Made by a program: the position numbers and the translations under genes. A stretch of DNA of 64,000 nt. It comes from Bacteroidota bacterium (lineage in GTDB: Bacteria; Bacteroidota; Bacteroidia; Bacteroidales; JAADJA01). The stretch lies in the NCBI GenBank assembly GCA_020444515.1, contig JAHLKX010000002.1:787024-851023 (forward strand), given 5' to 3'. This document shows, piece after piece, positions 54,357 through 61,641 of this stretch. How positions within the stretch are numbered: the stretch's first letter is position 1; the number at the start of each line of letters is the position of its first letter. A model generated the notes under the pieces. That model worked only from the letters and a program-made list of their open reading frames with translations, had not been told where the DNA came from and did no database searches.

Positions 54357-54386
54357 ATTAAAAAACCCCTGGTGAAGGCCAGGGGT
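54357..54386 (-). terminator. Bidirectional terminator between rsmA and arsR
   Basis: ACCCCTGG (54365-54372) and CCAGGGGT (54379-54386) pair around a six-base loop. On the minus strand the hairpin is followed by a run of T (54365-54361 and beyond), making it a terminator for the ArsR gene. It can also stop the rsmA transcript. Confidence 0.7.
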
Positions 54387-54423
54387 AAATTAATACGAAT
54401 AATCTCTTTATTGCAATGTTATA

Positions 54424-54729
54424 TTATTCCTCATTGCACCGGTTAATACATTCAATGATCTCCGTTAGGGTGACATTCTTTAAAGCATAAAAAATCTTCT
54501 TCCCTTCTCTTTTGGAAACCAACACACCCTTATTTTTGAGAATATTAAGGTGATGCGAAGCCGAAGCCTGCTCAATATCAAGAGCGCTGTAAATTTCAGT
54601 CACGCTGAGTTTTGGTTTGTCATTGAGAAGGTCAATGATTGCAATGCGCATCGGATGCGCGATGGCCCTGAGTTTACTGGCTGCCATTTCGAGCTTTGTG
54701 ATATCTAATACTAATTTTGCCATGTCCAA
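54424..54729 (-). CDS. ArsR-family winged-helix regulator
   Basis: A 101-residue DNA-binding repressor-type protein. It has the ArsR fold: LRAIAHPMRIAIIDLL helix, the recognition region LDIEQASASHHLNILKNKGV (about residues 50-69) and the wing VSKREGKKIFYAL. The C-terminus ends in ECINRCNEE with two cysteines that could bind a metal or thiol-reactive ligand, but the classic ELCVCD motif is absent, so the inducer is unknown. It has no obvious target operon next to it and lies between rsmA and ade. ATG 54723 is an alternative start. TAAATTTG on the minus strand at 54747-54754 is a possible -7 element. Confidence 0.85.
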   Translation of the reverse strand: MDMAKLVLDITKLEMAASKLRAIAHPMRIAIIDLLNDKPKLSVTEIYSALDIEQASASHHLNILKNKGVLVSKREGKKIFYALKNVTLTEIIECINRCNEE

Positions 54730-54800
54730 TTGGTATTGTTTTTTTGCAAATTTATAAAAAATATATTAGGAAAATAAATATGTAGATATTTAGAATTAAT

Positions 54801-56435
54801 TTAAATATCAAACATGGATGTAAATTGAAATTTATTGCCATCAAAGAGGCCTTGATCACTTAATTTCAATTCAGGAATGACCAGCAAAGCCATGAATGAA
54901 AGCGTCATGAATGGCGCATGCAGTGTCGAACCCAGTTTTTTAGCAGCCCGGTTGAGCTGGTTGTATAATCCAGCAACTTCCTGGCCATTTTGATTGGTCA
55001 TAATACCGGCAACCGGCAGGGGTAGGTGCACTTGATCTGATCCGTCAACCACTACTATGCCTCCTTTTGATTTTATCAACAAATTAATGGCATGGACTAT
55101 TTCTTCATCGGTCGTACCAACAGCAATGATATTATGGCTGTCATGAGCAACCGTGGAGGCCATCGCCCCGGATTTTAAACCAAAACCACGAATAAAGGCC
55201 ATGGCAGGATGGGCATCTTTGTATCGGTTCAAAACCACCATCTTCAGAATATCATGGTCGGGATCACTCACGATCAGATTATCTGCAATACGGGCTTCTA
55301 CAGTTTCAGTTTTTGTGATCAATTGACCGTCAAGTGCTCTGATAACTTTAATTTTACGACCAGTTGCAGTAACATTTAGATCACTTACTGTGATGGGTTT
55401 TGCTTTGAAAATATTAGGCTTGGCGTCCATTTTGGTGGTAAACAGGCATTGACCATTTTCTGCTGCAAGTTTTCCATTGATGTATACTTTTTCAATGTCA
55501 AAATCAGCAAAATTATTCACCACAATAAAATCAGCAGAATCGCCTTCCTGAAGCAGTCCGACTTCCAATTGATAATGGTTTACAGGATTCAGTGTGCAGA
55601 CCCGTAAAACATCCATAGGGTCATATCCCATATGAATGGCTTTTTTGATCAAAAGGTTGATGTGTCCTTCCAGAAGGTCATCAGGATGTTTGTCATCCGA
55701 ACATAACATGATATGGTCACGATGATTGCTGATTAAAGGAATCAGTGTATCAAAATTTTTAGCAGCGCTGCCCTCCCTAATTTGCACTTTCATGCCGTAT
55801 CCGATTTTTTCCAATGCTTCATCTACTGTAAAACATTCATGATCAGTGCTGATCCCGGCATCAATGTATTGCCGGGCCTGATCACCTGTTAATCCGGGGG
55901 CATGTCCATCAATGGGTTTGTTATGCTTTTTTGCTGTATCCAGTTTGGCATGAACTTCAGGGTCATTAAAAAGTACGCCAGGATAGTTCATCATTTCTGA
56001 CAAATACTTGATATCATCGCGTGCCATTAATTGATCAATATCCCTTGGTCCCAAATGTGCTCCCGAAGATTCGAAATTCGTTGCCGGAACGCAGCTGGGA
56101 GCTCCAAAGAAAATCTTGAAAGGCACCGTTTTACTATTCCGGATCATAAAATTAACCCCTTCCTTACCCAAAACATTGGCTATTTCATGGGGATCAGAAA
56201 CAGTTGCAACCGTTCCATGAACCACAGCAAGCCTGGCAAACTCAGATGGAACAAGCATGGAGCTTTCGATATGCACGTGGGCATCCACCAATCCGGGTAA
56301 GATCAGCTGGTCAGGTACATTTTCCTTTTTATAAACCTTAAGGATTTTTCCGTTGGAAACAGAAATACCCCCTTTGAATAAATTTCCATTGACAACATCA
56401 GCAATGGTTCCTTCAACATTGAATTGATCGGTCAT
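54801..56435 (-). CDS. ade: Adenine deaminase
   Basis: Metal-dependent amidohydrolase of 544 residues that converts adenine to hypoxanthine and ammonia in purine salvage. The binding motif LPGLVDAHVHIESSMLVP lies near residue 45. HEIANVLG, GHAPGLTGD and MLCSDDKHPDDLLEGH carry the expected metal ligands and catalytic residues, and the C-terminal half includes ASTVAHDSHNIIAVGTTDEE and LPLPVAGIMTNQ. The length is that of E. coli ade and B. subtilis adeC. It has a promoter-like element pair at 56464-56492 on the minus strand. It is a single gene, divergent from the TolC gene. Confidence 0.95.
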   Translation of the reverse strand: MTDQFNVEGTIADVVNGNLFKGGISVSNGKILKVYKKENVPDQLILPGLVDAHVHIESSMLVPSEFARLAVVHGTVATVSDPHEIANVLGKEGVNFMIRNSKTVPFKIFFGAPSCVPATNFESSGAHLGPRDIDQLMARDDIKYLSEMMNYPGVLFNDPEVHAKLDTAKKHNKPIDGHAPGLTGDQARQYIDAGISTDHECFTVDEALEKIGYGMKVQIREGSAAKNFDTLIPLISNHRDHIMLCSDDKHPDDLLEGHINLLIKKAIHMGYDPMDVLRVCTLNPVNHYQLEVGLLQEGDSADFIVVNNFADFDIEKVYINGKLAAENGQCLFTTKMDAKPNIFKAKPITVSDLNVTATGRKIKVIRALDGQLITKTETVEARIADNLIVSDPDHDILKMVVLNRYKDAHPAMAFIRGFGLKSGAMASTVAHDSHNIIAVGTTDEEIVHAINLLIKSKGGIVVVDGSDQVHLPLPVAGIMTNQNGQEVAGLYNQLNRAAKKLGSTLHAPFMTLSFMALLVIPELKLSDQGLFDGNKFQFTSMFDI

Positions 56436-56463
56436 TTTTATAAAATCTTAACAGGATGAAATG

Positions 56464-56492
56464 CAAAAGTAAAGTATTTCATAAAGATCAAA
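56464..56492 (-). promoter_or_regulatory. ade promoter
   Basis: On the minus strand TTTG (56492-56489) and TACTTTTG (56471-56464) fit the -33 and -7 elements with a 17-base spacer. The -7 element ends 28 bases before the ade ATG. Confidence 0.6.
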
Positions 56493-56501
56493 AAAACGTT
56501 A

Positions 56502-56509
56502 TACCTTTG
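56502..56509 (+). promoter_or_regulatory. Possible -7 element for TolC gene
   Basis: TACCTTTG matches TAnnTTTG on the plus strand, but lies 240 bases before the chosen TolC start and lacks a TTTG at -33. It is weak evidence. Confidence 0.25.
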
Positions 56510-56748
56510 GACTTCAAATCCGGATTGATTGTAAACGAAATGTCCAGATGTGAACAATGAATGTAAATAACCGAACAGCCTTTTCTTAACGTTAGGGTAC
56601 AATATTTTGTGATACTTTCGTTTTCAACAGATTATGAGGCTGGCATGTTTTTAGATAAAATATAGACTTCAAAAACTGATTTCATATGATATTCACCCGT
56701 TTTATGGAAGAATCAAATTCAGATTATCAATCAAATAAAATATTACAA

Positions 56749-58182
56749 ATGCGATTTATATCGATTATTACAGGATTAGCATTCGTTTTAGGAACCTTTC
56801 AGTTGAATGCCCAGGAATCAAAAATCTGGACATTGGAAGAATGTATTAATTATGCCCTTGATCATAATATCAATATTAAGAAGCAATACCTGAATGAGCA
56901 ATTCCAGGAAGAATTATTGATGCAAAGCAAATTGGGCATTCTGCCCAATCTGAATGGATTTGCTTCACATGGTTATAACTGGGGGCAGCGTGTTGACCCT
57001 TTTACCAATGAATTCGCAACCGACAGGGTGCGTTCAAACAATTTATATTTATCGGGAGATGTGAATCTTTTCAGTGGTTTCCAGCAATTGAATATAATAA
57101 AACGCAATAAACTGGATTTGATGAAAGCACAGTATGATGCGGATTATTATAAAGATGATATTGCCATCAGTGTTGCTACCGAATATCTTCAAACGCTTTT
57201 TTATTTGGAGTATGTTGAAATTGCCCGAAATCAGCTTGAGATCACCAATCAGCAAGTGAACCGAACCAATAAATTAGTGGAAGCGGGAACCCTGGCCAAA
57301 GGTGATTTGTTGATCATTGAAGCCCAACAAGCTTCTGAGGAGTTATCATTGGTTCAGGCTGAAAATAATCTTACGCTTTCTATTTTGAACCTAACACAAT
57401 TACTGGAATTGCCCAATACAGAAGGGTTTGAAATTGAGGTTCCTGAGCTGGGATTGGTGGATCAGCCGCAAATTCTAAAGCCCCGGCAAATTTTTGAAAC
57501 AGCCATTGGATCAAGGCCTGAGATCAAATCAGCTGAAATCAATGTGGAAAGTTCGGAGGCCTCTCTTAATATTGCCCGGGGAGCATATTATCCCAGATTA
57601 TCGCTTAGCGGTTCCATTGGATCTGGTTATTCGGGAGCCAATCTTATAGGAAAAGATCCAACTTATTTTCTGCCACAAATTGCTGTTACCGAAAATGGTC
57701 AGGCTGTATATCCGTTAAGTGAGCAGGTAAGTTATGGTGCCTTCGATCCCAAGCCTTTCAGTGATCAGTTTAGTGATAACCTCAACGAAACCGTTGGTCT
57801 GAATTTGAGCATTCCGATCTTCAATGGCTGGAGTGCACGTTCTCAGGTGGCCCAGGCAAAAATTGGTATCGAAAATGCCAACCTTGATCTGGAACTTCAG
57901 AAAAATAATCTGTATAAAATTATACAGCAAGCTTATAATGATGCAGTATCAGCCTATAACAGTTATAAAGCTTCAGATAAAAAAGTACTTGCAACCAGTG
58001 AATCTTTTAAATATGCTGAGCAAAAATTCAATGTAGGAATGATCAATTCGGTTGAATACAATGACGCAAAAAAGGAATATAACAATGCCCTTTCAGAAAA
58101 GATCCAATCAAAATTTGATTTTGTTTTTCGGACGACCGTCATTGACTTTTACATGGGAAAACCTTTAACCCTGGATCGTTGA
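56749..58182 (+). CDS. TolC-family outer-membrane efflux protein
   Basis: A 477-residue outer-membrane channel protein from the start MRFISIITGLAF, which gives a signal peptide ending QLNAQ. The mature part has two TolC repeats: WTLEECINYALDHNINIKKQ opens the first, and SRPEIKSAEINVESSEASLN the second, with ISIPIFNGW-like strand LNLSIPIFNGWSARSQVAQA. The long helices predicted at about 130-210 and 370-450 form the periplasmic tunnel. It should pair with the adaptor at 58331 to make an export conduit, but a terminator hairpin separates the genes and no inner-membrane pump is nearby. An in-frame ATG at 56686 is an alternative start. Confidence 0.9.
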   Translation: MRFISIITGLAFVLGTFQLNAQESKIWTLEECINYALDHNINIKKQYLNEQFQEELLMQSKLGILPNLNGFASHGYNWGQRVDPFTNEFATDRVRSNNLYLSGDVNLFSGFQQLNIIKRNKLDLMKAQYDADYYKDDIAISVATEYLQTLFYLEYVEIARNQLEITNQQVNRTNKLVEAGTLAKGDLLIIEAQQASEELSLVQAENNLTLSILNLTQLLELPNTEGFEIEVPELGLVDQPQILKPRQIFETAIGSRPEIKSAEINVESSEASLNIARGAYYPRLSLSGSIGSGYSGANLIGKDPTYFLPQIAVTENGQAVYPLSEQVSYGAFDPKPFSDQFSDNLNETVGLNLSIPIFNGWSARSQVAQAKIGIENANLDLELQKNNLYKIIQQAYNDAVSAYNSYKASDKKVLATSESFKYAEQKFNVGMINSVEYNDAKKEYNNALSEKIQSKFDFVFRTTVIDFYMGKPLTLDR

Positions 58183-58208
58183 TAAAAACTCTTTAGCAAT
58201 ATTTCATT

Positions 58209-58240
58209 GGAAAGCACAGGTTACCTGTGCTTTCCTTATT
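58209..58240 (+). terminator. Hairpin terminator between TolC and adaptor genes
   Basis: GGAAAGCACAGGT (58209-58221) and ACCTGTGCTTTCC (58223-58235) are fully complementary, followed by TTATTTTCAATT. The hairpin should end most TolC transcripts and implies that the adaptor has its own promoter. Confidence 0.75.
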
Positions 58241-58330
58241 TTCAATTATTGATTCAAATTAGAACCGAAGTTATTGAAATAAAAACCTTAATTTAGCACG
58301 TTAAAATTTGACCCCCAAAACAATTAATTC

Positions 58331-59683
58331 ATGGTTGCCAAATCGAAAAAAAATAAACGAATCCTTATCTGGGCTGCTGCAATAGTAGTTATATTGCTTG
58401 TTGTGCTTGCCGTGACAAAAGAAAAAGGATCCAGTGGAACGAGGGTGGTTGCCGAACTGCCACAAAAAAGAACCATTATTGAATCCGTTTCAGCCAATGG
58501 TAAAATACAACCAGAAAAGGACATTAAAATTAGTCCCTATATTTCCGGTGAAGTAGTTGATTTATATGTTAAAGAAGGTGACGAGGTCAAAAAGGGCGAT
58601 CTCCTGGCTAAAATTGATCCTGAAATCTATAAAACCAACTATGAGCAGATTGAAGCCGGTTTACAAATGCAGCGTGCTAACCTGGCCAATTCCAAAGCCC
58701 GCTTGGCCCAGGCCCAGGCCCAATTTGTGAAAGCAGAAGAAGATTTTAAGCGGAATAAGCAATTGTTTGAGCAGAAGGTGATTTCCCAAAGTGATTACGA
58801 TGGTGCTGTATCTGCCTTTACGGTCGCCCAGGCCGAAGTGGAAGCTGCTAAAGAGAATGTCAAAGCAGCAGAGTTTTCAGTAAGTAGTTCGGAAGCTTCT
58901 TTGCGTGAAGCTGGAGAAAATCTTAATCGTACAGCTATTTATGCTCCGAATGAAGGAACTGTTTCCAGGTTAAGTGTTGAAAAAGGTGAACGGGTTACGG
59001 GTGCATCACAATTTTCATCCGGAACAGAGATCATGCGAATTGCCGATCTGGAGAGAATGATCGTTCTGGTGGAAGTAAACGAAAATGATATTGTACGGGT
59101 TGAACTTGGTGATACGTGTATCATTGAGGTGGACGCTTATCTTGATAGTGAATTTACGGGTATCGTTACTGAAATGGCTACTTCGGCTAATGTTACCGGG
59201 GTTAGTGCGGACCAGGTAACAAACTTTGAAGTCAAGATTCTCATTCTGGAGGAATCTTACAAAGAATTACTGGGAACCAATAGCGTAATTCGATCTCCAT
59301 TCCGGCCTGGCATGTCAGCCACGGTAGATATTCAAACAGAAACGGCGATCAATGCCTTGACTGTGCCGATCCAGGCTGTGACTACAAGGTTAGATTCAAT
59401 CGATCAGAAATCCGGATCAGAAGTAGGAACCGAAAGTACACCGAAAGAAGAATTGACGGATAAAGAAATCGAAGAAGTTGTTTTTGTTATTTCGGATGGT
59501 AAGGCAGTTATGAAGGAAGTCAAAACCGGGATTCAGGATAACATGTACATTGTCATCAATGAAGGTATCAATGAAGATGAAGAAGTGATCACCGGTCCTT
59601 ATCGTGCAGTATCAAAGAAACTTAACGATGGAGATGAAGTGACCAAGGTTAATAAAGAGGAGCTTTTCGCGGATGATAATTAA
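58331..59683 (+). CDS. Membrane-fusion (HlyD/MacA-like) efflux adaptor
   Basis: A 450-residue periplasmic adaptor anchored by one N-terminal helix (IWAAAIVVILLVVLAVTK, about residues 13-30). The lipoyl-like domain halves appear as ISPYISGEVVDLYVKEGDEV with KKGDLLAKID, and GEVSRLSVEKGERV-like NEGTVSRLSVEKGERVTG. A coiled-coil hairpin lies between them at about residues 110-200. A beta-barrel and a C-terminal segment (AINALTVPIQAVTTR, PYRAVSKKLNDGDEV) follow. Adaptors of this type connect an inner-membrane ABC or RND pump to TolC. The pump is not next door; instead tsaB follows after three bases, so adaptor and tsaB are probably co-translated. Confidence 0.9.
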   Translation: MVAKSKKNKRILIWAAAIVVILLVVLAVTKEKGSSGTRVVAELPQKRTIIESVSANGKIQPEKDIKISPYISGEVVDLYVKEGDEVKKGDLLAKIDPEIYKTNYEQIEAGLQMQRANLANSKARLAQAQAQFVKAEEDFKRNKQLFEQKVISQSDYDGAVSAFTVAQAEVEAAKENVKAAEFSVSSSEASLREAGENLNRTAIYAPNEGTVSRLSVEKGERVTGASQFSSGTEIMRIADLERMIVLVEVNENDIVRVELGDTCIIEVDAYLDSEFTGIVTEMATSANVTGVSADQVTNFEVKILILEESYKELLGTNSVIRSPFRPGMSATVDIQTETAINALTVPIQAVTTRLDSIDQKSGSEVGTESTPKEELTDKEIEEVVFVISDGKAVMKEVKTGIQDNMYIVINEGINEDEEVITGPYRAVSKKLNDGDEVTKVNKEELFADDN

Positions 59684-59686
59684 TGT

Positions 59687-60382
59687 ATGGCCCTGATTTT
59701 ATGCATTGAAACTGCAACCCCAATTTGTTCGATAGCGCTGGTTGAAAATGATAAAGTGATCGGTATTCGTGAAAGTATCCGAAAAAACTCTCATGCCGAA
59801 GTTGTTACCCTTTTCATCGACGAACTTTTTAAAGAACATAATCTGAAACCCGGAAATCTTGATGCCATTGTTGTCAGTAAAGGTCCGGGCAGTTATACTG
59901 GTTTACGGATTGGGGTATCCACAGCAAAGGGATTGTGTTATGCCACCGGGAAACCCCTGATTGCTATCAATACCCTTCAATCAATGGCACTTGGTTTGGC
60001 AGAAATGCGACAATTACCAGCAAATGCAATCTTAATACCCATGATCGATGCCCGCAGAATGGAGGTGTATGCAGCTGTATATAATCATTACGGGCAGCAA
60101 GTCCGTGAAACAAAAGCCGAAATTGTTGAAAAAGACAGTTATGATGCTTATCTCTCGGAGGGTCAGGTGTATTTTTTTGGAGATGGTGCATCCAAATGCC
60201 GGGAAATCATTTCACATCCAAATGCCATTTTTGTAAACGAATTTATCCCATCAGCTGCTTATATGAGCAGACTGGCAATTGAAAAACACAAAGCAAACCA
60301 ATTTGAAGATGTTGCCTATTTTGAGCCCTATTACCTAAAAGACTTTGTCGCTGGAATTCCGAAGGTGAAGGGTTTAAAATAA
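59687..60382 (+). CDS. tsaB: tRNA threonylcarbamoyladenosine biosynthesis protein TsaB
   Basis: A 231-residue partner of TsaD in t6A37 tRNA modification, with the actin-like ATPase fold of the family. The N-terminus is ALILCIETATPICSIAL, followed by HAEVVTLFIDELF, the conserved GPGSYTGLRIGVSTAKGLCY and PLIAINTLQSMALGL. The length is normal. It starts three bases after the adaptor stop and has no visible promoter of its own, although tsaD itself is 19 kb upstream. The C-terminus ends at 60382. Confidence 0.94.
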   Translation: MALILCIETATPICSIALVENDKVIGIRESIRKNSHAEVVTLFIDELFKEHNLKPGNLDAIVVSKGPGSYTGLRIGVSTAKGLCYATGKPLIAINTLQSMALGLAEMRQLPANAILIPMIDARRMEVYAAVYNHYGQQVRETKAEIVEKDSYDAYLSEGQVYFFGDGASKCREIISHPNAIFVNEFIPSAAYMSRLAIEKHKANQFEDVAYFEPYYLKDFVAGIPKVKGLK

Positions 60383-60579
60383 ATTCAGTTCTGCATTTTC
60401 ATATTCCTTCCTTCATTATAAATCTCAGTGAAAAATATCTTCAAGCGAAAAAAGTTCCCTTAAGGCTTTCCATATAGTTTATTCCTTGCAAGATAAACAG
60501 GCTGATTTGATTTATTTCTAACTCAATGAAAAATAAAAAGATTTTATCTTTATATTTACAATTCCTAATATGTTGGCTA

Positions 60580-61323
60580 ATGAAACCACTCAAAGCAATA
60601 CTTATTGACGATGACCCTGTTTCCCGTCAATTGTTGAAAAATATGATCCATGAGCACCTCAAATCACTGGAAGTTATAGCAGAGGCAGATACTGCACTAA
60701 AAGCAATAGAGGTTATCCGGAAAGAAGATCCTGACTTGATTTTTCTGGATATTAATATGCCCGGAGATAATGGGTTTTATGTGGTAAATAAAATACAACA
60801 GTTTGAACGCGTCCCGGAAATTATTTTTGTTACTGCCTATGATGAATTTGCTATAGATGCCTTTAAATGTGCTGCCTTTGACTACCTTTTAAAACCTGTT
60901 AAGGAACTGGATTTGATAAAATGTTATAATCGGTTACTTCTATCTAAAAGGAATCATAAATTGCATCCATCCATTGAAATACTAAATCAGCAATTGATTC
61001 AAAATAAATTACAATTTAACACCCGAGAAGGTTGTTTATTTATTGATCCCAAAACCATTCTCTATTTACAAGCGGATGGGCATTATACTGATATTTTTTT
61101 GCAAAGTGAAAAATCCAAAACCGTCACTTTAAACATTGGTAAAATTGAGGAGAAACTTAATTCGCAAAGTTTTTATCGTATCAGCAGATCAGTTATCATC
61201 AATAAACGATATCTTGCAGAAATCAACAGAAAGGATAGAATTTGTATTTTAATGCATAATGAAAAAGAATACAAGTTGAAATTTCATCCCTCTTTTATTA
61301 AAAATTTACTTTTCGATCAATAA
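60580..61323 (+). CDS. LytTR-family response regulator
   Basis: A 247-residue two-component response regulator from the start MKPLKAILIDDDPVSRQLL; a start 18 codons upstream is possible. The receiver domain covers about residues 4-120, with acidic DDD near 9-11, the phosphoacceptor Asp in LIFLDINMP near 57, and FDYLLKPVKELD with the conserved lysine near 107. A LytTR DNA-binding domain follows at about 145-245 (LYLQADGHYTDIFLQSEKSK, SFYRISRSVIINKRYLAEI). No histidine kinase is adjacent. Its nearest downstream gene is the large adhesin, and a possible LytTR-type site lies between them at 61494-61510. Confidence 0.92.
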   Translation: MKPLKAILIDDDPVSRQLLKNMIHEHLKSLEVIAEADTALKAIEVIRKEDPDLIFLDINMPGDNGFYVVNKIQQFERVPEIIFVTAYDEFAIDAFKCAAFDYLLKPVKELDLIKCYNRLLLSKRNHKLHPSIEILNQQLIQNKLQFNTREGCLFIDPKTILYLQADGHYTDIFLQSEKSKTVTLNIGKIEEKLNSQSFYRISRSVIINKRYLAEINRKDRICILMHNEKEYKLKFHPSFIKNLLFDQ

Positions 61324-61641
61324 ATATATAGTCTCGTGCATTCATTTGAGGCTCTCAGGAAATAATGAATAGATTTATTGTTTAAACCTATGAATGTCCA
61401 TAAATTGCAGCTCAATATACAGTATTGATTAGAACCAAATAACCAGAATAGCACTCGAAATTTAAGACACTTTAAAAATCTATTAATCTATATACTAACT
61501 GTAACTAACCAGGCTATTTTACCAAACTTTTAGATGTATTAAGCGATTAGGGTACCCCCTCAACTCTAGTTAAAATGGTGAATAATTATCAATTTAATTA
61601 TTGATAGAAATATTTATAAAACATCATAAAAACGATCAGCT
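61324..61641. other. 318-base regulatory gap before adhesin
   Basis: The spacer between the LytTR regulator and the adhesin gene has no open frame of note. It contains the GTTAG direct repeats at 61494-61510. No TAnnTTTG element was located close to the adhesin start. Confidence 0.45.
61494..61510 (-). promoter_or_regulatory. Possible LytTR-binding direct repeat
   Basis: The minus strand reads GGTTAGTTACAGTTAGT. It holds two GTTAG units ten bases apart, and ACAGTTAGT fits the LytTR recognition pattern [TA][AC][CA]GTTN[AG][TG]. It lies about 170 bases after the LytTR gene and 130 bases before the adhesin start. Known sites often have a period of about 21 bases, so this is only suggestive. Confidence 0.35.
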
